DNA of 64,000 nt from the NCBI GenBank assembly GCA_030710605.1, contig CP092877.1:43694406-43758405 (forward strand). Direction: 5' to 3'. This DNA comes from Cordylochernes scorpioides. Taxonomy: Eukaryota > Arthropoda > Arachnida > Pseudoscorpiones > Chernetidae. Every line of letters begins with the position of its first letter. Position 1 is the stretch's first letter. Positions 54,125 to 64,000 of this stretch are shown here, piece by piece. The notes beneath the pieces are model-generated. The model saw only the letters and a program-made list of their open reading frames with translations. It was not told the origin of the DNA and searched no databases. A program made the position numbers and the translations under genes.

Positions 54125-54639
54125 CACATATATGGTGATTTGTGTGAAGCAATCATGGTAGTTGTGTGGTAAGGACACACACAGGAGATAGGATCCAGGA
54201 GTCAAAAAACCTGTGAGGAGAAAATGGGAGAGGAAAGTGAAGAAGGTTCGAGAAACTATCTCTAAGTGAATTGTTCCCTGATAATCAATTCCAGGTGCTT
54301 TTAAACTGTTCTCAGTAGGTTAAAATAGTGCTTTCGGAGGGAGAACAGGGTGGTGACTCTCTGAAATGGCTAGTTTTAGAAGGTAGGCATGTGGTCAACT
54401 ATGATCTGACCAACCAACTTTATCTTCCCTCTCATACTCACAGGCTATCTTTACTTAAGTATTTCTATAAGTTGCATTTCTGTGAGAACCAGAAGACTAA
54501 TCTCACCCACATAGACGGCCATTTTAGCTGATGCCTTGATGAAGGTGGGTAGATCATTTAGGTGAATATTGAAGAGAATGAAGCTAAGAATTAATTCTTG
54601 GGGTGATGATAAGGCACAATTTGGATTATAAACACAAGG

Positions 54640-55030
54640 TAATCTGAAAGAAACAAAGATACTAGATTATGAGAAAAATTATTTTAAGAGACAATTTAAA
54701 GAAGCTTTTTCATTCAAAAGAAATGTGCTACAATTAACAGAATGGAAGAAAGAGGAAATATCAATGATATTTATAGATATGCTTTTAATTATATCTAAAA
54801 AAAAGTGGGTTTTTTCTACCTTTAATTCTAAGAATAATTATCTGTGTTTCTCAGAAAACTATCTTCTTCTTATCTGCTATCTTGTTTACACACGTGATAA
54901 CAGTAACTATTTAAAACATGCTGTGGTAAAATTTCTCATTCAGTACTTTTGTCTGAAGATGGTAACAACGCTGTTACCAAAACGTCACACACTATTTATT
55001 TGGGTATGGTCTTATTACCGTGTGTTTATA
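54640..55030 (+). mobile_element. Penelope-like 3' fragment (uninterrupted reference copy)
   Basis: Carries the end of the GIY-YIG ORF (CTGAAAGAAACAAAGATACT...) and the full 3' UTR to CTGAAGATGGTAACAACGCT and AAAACGTCACACACTATTTA. It has neither the SINE nor the pogo-like element found in the 7.2-kb copy. Confidence 0.85.
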
Positions 55031-55452
55031 ATTCTTGGGGTAATTATTTTTGAAAGGCAAACATTTTGTAAAGGCCTCTGATCCCAAGAAAACAGGCTAA
55101 GCAGTGTTTTTATTCCGAGTTAGGAGTAGCTGCTCATGAAGTCTGTTCTTTATATCAGAGACGGACAATTAATATTGGAGCTAAGTGTGTCTACTACTGG
55201 AGAATGCTCCTTGTCTAAAGCATTTTACTTCTCTCATTCATAATGGTTGTTGTGCGCTACATGAATATCATCAACTAAATATCAAAAGTACATTATGGAT
55301 TTTATATGATTTCATAATAAACATTGGGACTAACTAGTCATTTTTTATTGTTGTATATTTGTTTAATCAAGTTTATTATTATTTTATATATTATTTTCCT
55401 GTTTATTTGAATATTTTATAAGCCAGGGGTTTTATCACCTCAAAACTCTCTT

Positions 55453-55746
55453 TTATCCTACTTTGAAGCTTGCCTTACTTTTTGAAAAGACAACAATGGG
55501 CTGGTTGCTAGTTAGAAGAAACGGTTTTTGTCTCCCCCTGGGTTTTTGGATGCTGATTCCTTCTGGGACAGCTAGCAGTAAATCTGCCTCCATCCTATTG
55601 CTGAGCTGCTCGACAACGTGCAAGTGGAAATGTGTGCATCTTCTCTGTAGATATACAAGCCTCTTCATTGTTCTAAGACTCTTCATGTACTTGCATTGCA
55701 TGAAATCAAGAAGCTCTTTGAAGCTCCTAGCCTGTGATATCGTCAA
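55453..55746 (-). CDS. unknown open frame, conserved in both duplication copies
   Basis: 97 codons from TISQARSFKELLDFMQCKYM; the counterpart at 63061-63249 reads TISQARNFEELLDFMQCTYM. Over about 60 aligned residues roughly 70% agree, but most DNA changes alter the protein, so selection is not evident. No domain is recognised and no start context. It may be a decaying gene or chance. Confidence 0.3.
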   Translation of the reverse strand: MTISQARSFKELLDFMQCKYMKSLRTMKRLVYLQRRCTHFHLHVVEQLSNRMEADLLLAVPEGISIQKPRGRQKPFLLTSNQPIVVFSKSKASFKVG

Positions 55747-55925
55747 CCTGGTACCTCTTTGCCGCTGAATGTAGCTGGATTTTAGGATCTATTTGTCGAA
55801 TCAGGAGCAAAATAATTATTCGACGTGGAAATCATTGTAGTCTGTCATGAGTTCTTTTGGTCGTTGCACATGTCTGTTAATAACTGGAACGATAGAATTC
55901 TGCTAAGTGGAAGCCTGCGTCGTTG

Positions 55926-56185
55926 TCTTCTGAAACTTCGCCGTCGCCGCCCGTAGCTGGAACCTCTTCGTTGTCGCCCGCGCCTGGAACTACGTCGCCG
56001 GCGCCTGCACCAGGAACCTCTTCGCCGTTGCCGCCCGCGCCTGGAACCTCTTCGTCGTCGCCTGCACCAGGAACCTCTTCGCCGTCGCCGCCCGCGCCTG
56101 GAACCTCTTCGCCGCCCATAGCTGGAACCTCTTCGTCGTCGCCCGCGCCTAGAACTACGTCGCCGTCGCCCGTAGCTGAAACAAG
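55926..56185 (+). repeat. 30-bp minisatellite encoding Pro/Ser/Thr-Gly repeats (copy A)
   Basis: Unit close to GCCCGCGCCTGGAACCTCTT plus CGCCGTCGC, about 8 units. Plus-strand frame GTSSPSPPAPGTSSxSPAPG, ending PVAETREFFDVHLRPAPS. Very GC-rich against the AT-rich background. The minus-strand Arg-rich frame is a shadow. Confidence 0.85.
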
Positions 56186-56584
56186 AGAATTCTTCGACGT
56201 CCATCTTCGACCCGCACCAAGCCTCAAGAACAGTGGCTTTGGGTCAGGATAGGATGTTCTTCTCGGTGTTATTAATAAAGGTTTGTGGTTTTTATTTTAC
56301 TGTTGTAGAGACATCCTATCCTACCCAATGCCCCACCCCAAGTCCCAAGGATCCTCCTCAAGATCTTCCCCAAGTATCAACAGCGTCTTCTTCCCAGCGA
56401 TATCTCGTGGCCTCAATAAACCAGCAGTTTGGTGGATTCTTGTGTTGTTAGCCAGATAATGGGATAACATAAACTACATATTTGGCTCTTACAATCCTAA
56501 ATAATTTTAAAATCATATATCTATATATTAAAGCGTTCTCTGTTCATAACCTGCGCATAATCCACATAGTACAAATATGATTAA

Positions 56585-56785
56585 ATTTTGTAGCACTTAC
56601 GAATGTGTCAGAGCCCCGTTTTGTTACTTGTACTCGCTGGTGGGGTTGGACATTTGTAAGAATCGGGGGCCATTGGAGTATTTCTTTTTTTTTTATTAGA
56701 AAAAATTGCCCAATTCGGGATTCGATCCCGGGTCACAGCGATCGAAAACCAACGGCTTTGACCACCCTTTTACCGACCCCCTAAA
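56585..56785 (-). mobile_element. SINE-B with canonical box B, 3' truncated
   Basis: On the minus strand: GGGGGTCGGTAAAAGGGTGG, then GACCCGGGATCGAATCCCGA, ATTGGGCAATTTTTTCTAAT and GTCCAACCCCACCAGCGAGT. The clearest tRNA-like head of the family. Confidence 0.85.
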
Positions 56786-57027
56786 AACTTTCGTAAATAC
56801 ACTAAACATGTGAAAATAAATTTAAAATAAAAATGTATTAAAAAATAAAAAGTTCAGGTGTTAATAATAAAAACAAATAAGGCATATCCAAAAAAAAGAG
56901 AGAGAGAGATTTTCCTAATGAAGAAAAAAGTAATCTGAAACATTATGAAGTTGTTTCCAATCTTAAAAAATGCCTTTACTATCAATATTTTATATATTAA
57001 CTAGAATTATATTAGGAAAATATAATA

Positions 57028-57207
57028 TGATGCATTGGCGTGCCATTTGTTATGAAAATTTCAAACTATTATAGGCACGTATGATTCTTTTAAAAATTAA
57101 ACAATTTTAGCTGCCCTTACTGCAATGGTTAAAGTTAATGGGAGGGCCTGGCTCATCAGTGGTGAACCCTCCCAGCGGTTTCTCCAGTTTAATCTACCAT
57201 ACCGCTA
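57028..57207. mobile_element. family T TIR element, left half (split by mariner)
   Basis: TTCAAACTATTATAGGCACG, CTGCCCTTACTGCAATGG and GGGAGGGCCTGGCTCATCAG, ending ATACCGCTA. The right half resumes at 58530 (TATATTGCATTTTTCGGTGT ...). Confidence 0.78.
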
Positions 57208-58529
57208 TTGCCTAGTGTGATCAAAAATATCCAGGAATGCTAAATATTTATAGAAATACAAAAGTATAATAAAGTTTTATTTAAAATTTCTCAAAATGAT
57301 CACCGTCACTATCTATACATTTATTCCATCTTTTTTTCTAGATATCAAAACACCTCTGAAAATCCACATCTTTCAGGCTTTTCAAAATATTATATGTATT
57401 CTTCTTTATTTCAGGTATTGAGTCAAATCGATGTCCTTTTAAGGCTTTTTTAATCTTAGGGTAAAGAAAAAAGTCGCTGGGAGCAAGTCAGGAGAATAGG
57501 GTGGCTGGGGTAGTAAAGCATTTCCGTGTTTAGCCAAATAGAGTTGTACAGTGACGGCCGTATGTGGCCGCGCGTTGTCATGATGCAAGAGCCAATTTTC
57601 CTGATGCTAATTTTCGGGTCTTTTCTAACGCACAGCCTCCCTTAAACGTCGCAATACATCAAGATAGTAGTGTTGATTAATGGTCTGACCCTCGGGCACT
57701 AATTCATAATGTACCAATCCCTTTACATCAAAGAAAGTGATAAGAAGACACTTAAGCTTCGATTTGATCATCCTTGCTTTCTTGAATCACGGTTCTCCAG
57801 GCTCTAGCCACTGGCTTGATTGCCTCTTAATCTCGGGATCATATCCGTACACCCATGTTTCATCTCCCATGATAACATTTTTGAGCCAATGGGGATCAGA
57901 ATTAAACATTTCGACCATGTTTTTGCACGTTTCTTTGCGATGCTCTTTCTGCTCATTCGTTAAGAGATGTGGGGCAAATTTAGCCGGAGATCGTTTAAGA
58001 TGCAGATCATTCTTTATAATGGTTTGGCATGTTCCAAAAGAGATATCCGAGTCTTCTGATACCTCTCTGATAGTTATTCTTGGGTTTTCTTTGATCGATG
58101 ACTTGATTTTGAGTAATTTTCCGGGGTTTCCTATCGATAAAGGTCCGCCAGTGTGTAGATCATCCTGGACACTTGTTCGACCAGCTTTAAATCGTGCAAA
58201 CCATTCAAATGTCCTCGATTGTGATAGGGCATCTTCTTTATAAGTCTGCTTCAACATTTGAAATGATTCGGAAGCTGTTTTCCCTAATTTAAAGCAAAAC
58301 TCTATGCAGACTCGCTGTGTTTCAATACAGTTCATACTGAAGTTAGAAAATGTTCTGATATACTCGAGCTTATAAATTCCAAAAAACGTCAGGGTGTGTG
58401 TCTGTGTGATCAATTTTTTTCTACGTGTTGATAAATGTTTTATCTATAAGGTCCTTATAGAATTATTTCTTTATTATGAATATTTTATGTGATCCAGTCT
58501 CATTCCTGGAAATTAATGATCACAGGTTG
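57208..58529 (-). mobile_element. mariner, ~1.32 kb, inserted in a family T element
   Basis: Imperfect terminal repeats share GTGATCA and TTTCCAGGAATG-type sequence; TA at both junctions. It encodes a minus-strand transposase with at least one frameshift. The uninterrupted family T copy at 4965-5325 gives the empty site. Confidence 0.85.
57300..58335 (-). pseudogene. mariner transposase, frameshifted
   Basis: ATG at 58335 (MNCIETQRVCIEFCFKLGKT). Helix-turn-helix region with ITIREVSEDSDISFGTCQTI; first catalytic Asp in GDETWVYGYDPEIKRQSSQW. The open frame runs to 57787. Below it, other frames give HHDNARPHTA (second Asp) and, after a one-base loss near 57490, YSPDL and the SDFFLY-type block (third Asp). 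Confidence 0.88.
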
Positions 58530-59080
58530 TATATTGCATTTTTCGGTGTTCATTTTATAGTGACACTGATGCTAGACTCTTGGAATGACTCTTTAGAAGA
58601 GCTATGGACACAAGCTTTTTTAAATATTAATGAATATATATATATAGCTCTTCCTTAATAGTCCTTAATAGTGTAAATTTTCATAATATAATAACATTGA
58701 AGGTTATTAAATGTGATTTTGAGAAGATCTACAGGAGTTGGCTGATAATTTTGGCCACGATGGCTTCAACTCGTTCTATTTCAGATTGATCCTGATAGAC
58801 TAAGAAACAGCATTTTCCAAAATAGGTCTTATGAATGTGTGGTATTATGTTTGTAAGGTATTTACATTTAAACATTTTTTTAAAGATTTCTAAGTCCGTT
58901 TTTTAGCTTTGTGTGTATCATGGGATCGAAAATATTTCTTTAAAGTGATAGCAGGGTCAGTTGTGATACCAAGGCATCTTAGAGAATCTGAAAATTTAAG
59001 ATTGCTGAGGTATTTAGAATAATATTTATATACAGTTACGAGCGTCATCAATTCTTCATCCCTTTATCAGTTTTCATCTC
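58530..59080. other. family T right half and unassigned DNA
   Basis: 58530-58650 matches 5140-5250 (TGATGCTAGACTCTTGGAAT). The remainder is AT-rich with no recognised content. Confidence 0.5.
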
Positions 59081-59215
59081 TGTCACCGTTTGCTTCTTTT
59101 TTGGAATGGCGCTCTCCTATTGGTTGGCTACGATCACGCCACCTTTGCCCCCCCCCCCCCCCCCCCCCCCACTCGCTTTTTCGTTTTTGTAACTATTGTG
59201 TTGGAGCGGGTCGCT

Positions 59216-59372
59216 CCTTAAATAAATGCATATATTAGTTAATAACTAAATGGAATCCTCTCTTTCTCTTTCCCAGTAAGAGACGCCTACGGAAGCCAAC
59301 AGTACATAGACAGATAAAGCACATAGGCTATAGTTATTAACTAACATATGCGTTTATTTAAGGCGCTAATTT
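59216..59372. repeat. inverted repeat, 33-bp arms
   Basis: CCTTAAATAAATGCATATAT...TTAATAACTA mirrored by TAGTTATTAACTAACATATG...TTTATTTAAGG. It sits just inside the Helitron 3' end at 59449. A poly(C) run of about 22 lies upstream at 59148-59170. Confidence 0.85.
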
Positions 59373-59449
59373 ATAATTGTGACAAATAGTATTTGAATCA
59401 AAACATTCAATCGGGTAAAACACGGGCGTTGCCCGGGTCATTCGGCTAG
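59373..59449 (+). mobile_element. Helitron family 2, 3' end
   Basis: TTTATAATTGTGACAAATAG ... CACGGGCGTTGCCCGGGTCA and TTCGGCTAG|T. Same end as 36266. The 5' boundary was not identified. Confidence 0.8.
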
Positions 59450-60410
59450 TATTTATATATATGTGGTTATTTGTGAGAAGCGGTCGTGGGTTGAGTGGTA
59501 AGGATGCACAAGGGGGCAGTATCTAGGAGAAATCGTACTCGCAGAGGGAAAACAGGGTGGTGACTCTTGAAATGTCTATTGTTAGACATGTGGTTGACTA
59601 GAGGTTTGATCTGACCAGCCAATGTTCTCTTCCCTATCCTTATACTCTCTCTCTCTTCCACACAGATCATCTTTATTTAAATTTTTCTACAAGATACATT
59701 TCTATCGGAATTATGACAAATGTATAAATTTCGATGGTGTCTGATAAAAGTAACGAGGCTAGTTTTAGATTTACAGGTGTAATCTTCTAATTCAACCAAC
59801 TATAGTTCAACACTTACTGGAATTCAACCATCTTTTTTTTTTTATCTTAATCAGCCAATCTACTTTACCCAACTTTAATGCAAACAAATTTTAATCCCGT
59901 GTGGTATTTAACTAAAGAATTTTGATTGTAATTTCAGTTCTTACGTGACTTTTTGCAAATTTTCATAGCCTTGATTAGAGAATGCTCTGTATGTTGTCCC
60001 CAGGCCCCTCCAACAGTGCAATGTATATAGTGCTTGTTTATATTCCGCTTTATGCGTCCATCGGGGTTCAAAAATCATTCATTCTGGTTAGCAGCCCCGT
60101 AAATAAAGATATTTCCGTAGATCCAGATTACCAATTTCATCCGCATAGACGGCCAATTTAGCTGATGGCTTGATGAAGATGGGTAGATTTTTCAGGTGAA
60201 TATTGAAGAGAATAAAGCTAAGGATTCATTCTTAGGGTGATTCTTTTAAAAAGCAAACATTTTGTGAAATTAAGAAAAAGGCTTCTTCTTATCGAGCAAC
60301 TGAAAGTTGCTGATGGCTTGCGCCATCTATCGGAATAAATATCAACTATTCTCGTTGATTTTTAATTATTCCAGAGTTGGCCAAATACCCATTCTTGATT
60401 AATCAAGAAA

Positions 60411-60464
60411 AGCTAACCACGGACGCGTTTCGGGCTGTTGGCCCTCATCAGCGTGGTGCAAGCT
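60411..60464 (-). ncRNA. hammerhead ribozyme motif, unit 1
   Basis: On the minus strand: ACCACG (stem I), CTGATGAG, stem II GGC-CAACA-GCC, CGAAAC, a very short stem III (ACGCGT), GTC cleavage triplet, CGTGGT (stem I). An outer AGC/GCT pairing extends stem I around an internal loop. All core positions are present. Confidence 0.85.
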
Positions 60465-60750
60465 GTACCTCTTCGACCAAAAAATTGGTCATTAAGGCAT
60501 CCTGAAAAATCATTAAACGGGTAGTTAAGGCCAGAATTGCGTGAGAACGCTACACAATGTGAAAAAATAGTACAAATGTAATATTGTACTGGGATAAGGT
60601 GCATAAATTAAGAAAAAGGCTTCTTCTTATCGAGCAACTGAAAGTTGCTGATATGGCTTGCGCCATCTATCGGAATAAATATCAACTATTCTCGTTGATT
60701 TTTAATTATTCCAGAGTTGGCCAAATACCCATTCTTGATTAATCAAGAAA

Positions 60751-60804
60751 AGCTAACCACGGACGCGTTTCTGGCTGTTGGCCCTCATCAGCGTGGTGCA
60801 AGCT
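60751..60804 (-). ncRNA. hammerhead ribozyme motif, unit 2 (one stem II mutation)
   Basis: As unit 1, but the C before GAAAC is A (CCAGAAAC), breaking the base pair next to the core. Activity is probably reduced. Confidence 0.78.
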
Positions 60805-61088
60805 GTACCTCAACGACCAAAAAATTGGTCATTAAGGCATCCTGAAAAATCATGAAACGGGTAGTTAAGGCCAGAATTGCGTGAGAACGCTACACAATGT
60901 GAAAAAATAGTACAAATGTAATATTGTACTGGGATAAGGTGCATAAATTAAGAAAAAGGCTTCTTCTTATCGAGCAACTGAAAGTTGCTGATGGCTTGCG
61001 TCATCTATCGGAATAAATATCAACTATTCTCGTTGATTTCTAATTATTCCAGAGTTGTCCAAATAGCCATTCTTGATTAATCAAGAAA

Positions 61089-61142
61089 AGCTAACCACGG
61101 ACGCGTTTAGGGCTGTTGGCCCTCATCAGCGTGGTGCAAGCT
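61089..61142 (-). ncRNA. hammerhead ribozyme motif, unit 3 (core mutated)
   Basis: CGAAAC has become CTAAAC, so the invariant G12 is lost. Expected to be inactive. Confidence 0.75.
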
Positions 61143-61425
61143 GTACCTCAACGACCAAAAAATTGGTCATTAAGGCATCCTGAAAAATCATGAAACGGGT
61201 AGTTAAGGCCAGAATTGCGTGAGAACGCTACACAATGTGAAAAAATAGTACAAATGTAATATTGTACTGGGATAAGGTGCATAAATTAAGAAAAGGGTTC
61301 TTCTTATCGAGCAAATGAAAGTTGCTGATGGCTTGCGCCAACTATCGATATAAATATCAACTATTCTCGTTGATTTTTAATTATTCCAGAGTTGGCCAAA
61401 TACCCATTCTTGATTAATCAAGAAA

Positions 61426-61479
61426 AGCTAACCACGGACGCGTTTCGGGCTGTTGGCCCTCATCAGCGTGGTGCAAGCT
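61426..61479 (-). ncRNA. hammerhead ribozyme motif, unit 4
   Basis: Identical in the core to unit 1. The array turns around immediately after its outer stem (61479/61480). Confidence 0.84.
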
Positions 61480-61693
61480 ATTTATTCCGATAGATGGCGC
61501 AAGCCATCAGCAACTTTCAGTTGCTCGATAAGAAGAAGCCTTTTTCTTAATTTATGCACCTTATCCCAGTACAATATTACATTTGTACTATTTTTTCACA
61601 TTGTGTAGCGTTCTCACGCAATTCTGGCCTTAAATACCCGTTTCATGATTTTTCAGGATGCCTTAATGACCAATTTTTTGGTCGTTGAGGTAC

Positions 61694-61747
61694 AGCTTGC
61701 ACCACGCTGATGAGGGCCAACAGCCCGAAACGCGTCCGTGGTTAGCT
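61694..61747 (+). ncRNA. hammerhead ribozyme motif, inverted unit 5
   Basis: Plus strand ACCACGCTGATGAGGGCCAA...CCCGAAACGCGTCCGTGGT. Complete core; predicted cleavage after the C at 61736. Confidence 0.86.
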
Positions 61748-62009
61748 TTTCTTGATTAATCAAGAATGGGTATTTGGATAACTCTGGAATAATTAAAAAT
61801 CAACGAGAATAGTTGATATTTATTCCGATAGATGGCGCAAGCCATCAGCAACTTTCAGTTGCTCGATAAGAAGAAGCCTTTTTCTTAATTTATGCACCTT
61901 ATCCCAGTACAATATTACATTGTGTAGCGTTCTCACGCAATTCTGGCCTTTACCCGTTTCATGATTTTTCAGGATGCCTTAATGACCAATTTTTTGGTCG
62001 TTGAGGTAC

Positions 62010-62063
62010 AGCTTGCACCACGCTGATGAGGGCCAACAGCCCGAAACGCGTCCGTGGTTAGCT
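62010..62063 (+). ncRNA. hammerhead ribozyme motif, inverted unit 6
   Basis: Same sequence as unit 5 through the core and stem I. The unit around it has a deletion upstream (the CATTTGTACTATTTTTTCA stretch near 61920 is missing). Confidence 0.85.
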
Positions 62064-63429
62064 TTTCTTGATTAATCAAGAATGGGTATTTGGCCAACTC
62101 TGGAATAATTAAAAATCAACGAGAATAGTTTATATTTATTCCGATAGATGGCGCAAGCCATCAGCAACTTTCAGTTGCTCGATAAGAAGAAGCCTTTTTC
62201 TTAATTTATGCACCTTATCCCAGTACAATATTACATTTGTACTATTTTTTCACATTTTGTGAAATATTGTTATTAAAATTTACCTGTATGGTTTGATTTT
62301 GAATAGAAAGTTGTTGATCCAACCCAATATGTTTCCCAAGTTTTCTGAGTTTGAGGGAGTTCATTTTTCTAATCAGACCCTGTCAAATTTGTAGAGATCG
62401 ACAAAGGCTGCTATAACTTATTTTGAGTAATGGGGAAAATTATTCTGAATTTGGTGATCAATTTTATATAATAACTCCACTTTCAAGTCCGGATGAGAAT
62501 GGAGGAGTGAAAGCAGTAACCAACTCACAAAAAAAAAGATAAGTTCAGCTGGTCCGGTTGATGGTATCCTGCAAGGGCTCCTGATCCAGGAAAACGAGAG
62601 AAACAGTGCTTTACTCCATGTTAGGATCAGCTGCACATGAAATCTGTTCCTTATGACAGAATCAGCCATTTCATTTGGAATCTAAGAGATGACCTACTAC
62701 TGAGGAATGCTCCCAGTCTTAATGACTAGAGCAGACATTTTACATATCTCATTCATTATGGTTTTTGTGTTACATGAATATCATCAAATAACTTTCAACA
62801 GTACACTATTTGTTTCATATTGTTTCGAAATAAACATTGTGACAAACTAGTATTTTTTGTTGTTGTATATTTGTTAAGTCTATTACTACATTTGTGTATT
62901 CTTTTGGGTTTATTTGAATATTTTATAAGCCTATGTTTTCTCCTCTCATAACTCTTTATCCCACATCGAGGTTTGCCTTACTTGTTGAAAGGACAACAAT
63001 GGGCTTGTTATTAGTTAGAAGAAATGGTTGTTGTCTCCCCCAGAGTTCTCGGATGCTGATTCATCCTGGTATAGCTAGCAAGAAATCTGCCTCCATTCTA
63101 TAACTAAGCTCTTCGAAAACGTGCAAGAGGAAATGTGTGGGTTTTCTCTGTAGATATACAAGCCTCTTCGTTGATATGGGACTACTCATGTACGTGCATT
63201 GCATGAAATCAAGAAGCTCTTCGAAGTTCCTAGCCTGTGATATCGTCAACCTGGGATCTCTTTGTTGCCGAATGTAGCTGGAATCTAGGATCTATTTGTT
63301 GAATCTGGAGCAAAATAATTCTTCGACGTTGAAACCTGTGGCATCGTTTAGTCTGTGCCTAAGATCTCTTGGTCGTTTCACGTGTCTTGTCATAGCTGGA
63401 ACGATAGAATTCAGATATGTGGAAGTCTG

Positions 63430-63715
63430 CGTCTACGTATTCTGAGACCTCTTCGCCGTCGCCGCCCGCGCCAAGAAACTCATCGCCGTCGCCGCCCGTA
63501 GCTGGACCCTCTTCGCCGTCGCCGCCCGCGCCTGGTACCTCTTCGCCTTCGCCGCCCGTAGCTGGAACCTCTTCGCCGTCGTCACCCGCGCCAAGAACCT
63601 CTTCGCCGTCGTCGCCCGCGCCTGGAACCTTTTCGCCGTCGCCGCCCGCGCCTGGAACCTCTTCGCCGTCGCCTGCCTCAGGAACCTCTTCGACGTCGCC
63701 CGTAGCTGAAACAAG
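63430..63715 (+). repeat. 30-bp minisatellite encoding Pro/Ser/Thr repeats (copy B)
   Basis: About 9-10 units with plus-strand frame PRNSSPSPPVAGPSSPSPPA..., ending VAETREFFDVHLRSAPSQ. The frame continues open to 63953, through FSVLSIKVCGFYFTVVETSY. It differs from copy A in unit number. Confidence 0.85.
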
Positions 63716-64000
63716 AGAGTTCTTCGACGTCCATCTTCGCTCCGCACCAAGCCAAGTCTCAAGAACGGTGGCTTTGGGTCGGGATAGGATGTCTTTCTCG
63801 GTGTTGTCAATAAAGGTTTGTGGTTTTTATTTTACTGTTGTAGAGACATCCTATCCTGCCCAATGCCCCACCCAAGTCCCAAGGATCCTTCTCAAGAACT
63901 TCCCCAAGTATCAACAGCGTCTTGTTCCCAGCGATACCTCATGGCCTCAATAAACCAGCAGTTTGGTGAATTATTGTGTTGATTAACTTGATAATGAGAT

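Larger units (their letters stand above)
54125..56460. repeat. segmental duplication, copy A
   Basis: Matches 59452-60270 plus 62254-63990 in the same order: the GGGTGGTGACTCT block (54350/59560), the GACGGCCA...TTAGCTGATG block (54515/60150), the 55085-55250 LINE-like block (62540), the 55470-55760 block (63000), and the Pro/Ser/Thr minisatellite. Copy A has gained a Penelope-like fragment (54640-55030). Confidence 0.82.
60271..62253. mobile_element. inverted array of ~338-bp hammerhead-ribozyme repeats
   Basis: Direct units at 60271-60608, 60609-60948, 60949-61286 and a partial at 61287-61479. At 61480 the orientation flips and about 2.3 inverted units run to 62253. ATTTTGTGAAAT flanks both ends (60259-60270, 62254-62265). 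No ORF. Each unit starts TAAGAAAAAGGCTTCTTCTT and contains a hammerhead motif (minus strand in direct units, plus strand in inverted units). The target duplication points to insertion as one piece. Confidence 0.92.
59452..63990. repeat. segmental duplication, copy B, interrupted by the ribozyme array
   Basis: Colinear with 54125-56460 after removing the 60271-62253 insertion and the Penelope-like fragment of copy A. The LINE-like block 62500-62780 (TCCCAGTCTTAATGACTAGA) is the diverged counterpart of 55085-55280. Confidence 0.8.

Noticed and set aside
55845-56204. Arginine-rich basic protein on the minus strand
   Set aside because: It is the antisense reading of the GC-rich 30-bp minisatellite.
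59148-59170. Poly(C) run as a biological signal
   Set aside because: Homopolymer; length is prone to sequencing error and no structure surrounds it.

Overview
This is a metazoan nuclear sequence, AT-rich and packed with transposable elements. It was read by eye only, with no alignments. The mix of arthropod-type mariners, Helitrons starting TCTATATATATA, an R1-type LINE, RNase H-bearing LINEs, Penelope-like elements, a Ty3/Gypsy element and tRNA-derived SINEs suggests an arthropod. A chelicerate is my guess, but nothing here proves it. No bacterial-style operon or CRISPR is present.

Two host genes can be recovered from splice-phase-consistent exons. On the minus strand, two exons (13782-13939 and 3861-3906) encode the N-terminal part of a NIPSNAP-family mitochondrial protein. 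The rest of that gene lies off the left edge. On the plus strand, eight exons (22584-52370) join in phase into about 300 residues of a CCDC42/CFAP73-type DUF4200 coiled-coil protein, a family of motile cilia and sperm flagella. The two genes point away from each other. Their introns (9.9 kb in NIPSNAP; up to 8.1 kb in the DUF4200 gene) are made largely of mobile elements.

Layout. 1-2253: mariner with a precise Helitron insertion in its ORF, then a 31-bp satellite. 2.4-13.8 kb: NIPSNAP intron with LINE 3' ends, a Penelope-like element carrying a SINE and a pogo-like insertion, and a second mariner. 13.8-22.5 kb: intergenic MITEs and hairpins. 22.6-52.4 kb: the DUF4200 gene; its introns hold an R1-like LINE (intron 2), a tRNA-bearing palindrome (intron 5), a 5.1-kb Helitron with a LINE inside it (intron 6) and a 5.3-kb Gypsy element (intron 7). 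53.3 kb: a MITE containing a PBZ zinc-finger coding fragment. 54.1-64 kb: a segmental duplication with a proline/serine/threonine-rich minisatellite ORF, a third mariner, and an array inserted in one copy.

The most interesting object is that array (60271-62253). It holds about six copies of a ~338-bp unit, 3.6 in one orientation and about 2.3 inverted, flanked by a 12-bp target-site duplication. Each unit that reaches the right position carries a motif matching a hammerhead self-cleaving ribozyme. It resembles the ribozyme-bearing satellites and retrozymes known in other animals. Other points worth a look are the PBZ fragment in a MITE, the tRNA-like palindrome, a Helitron ending in tandem 3' termini, and recurrent LINE derivatives made of fused 5' and 3' ends.
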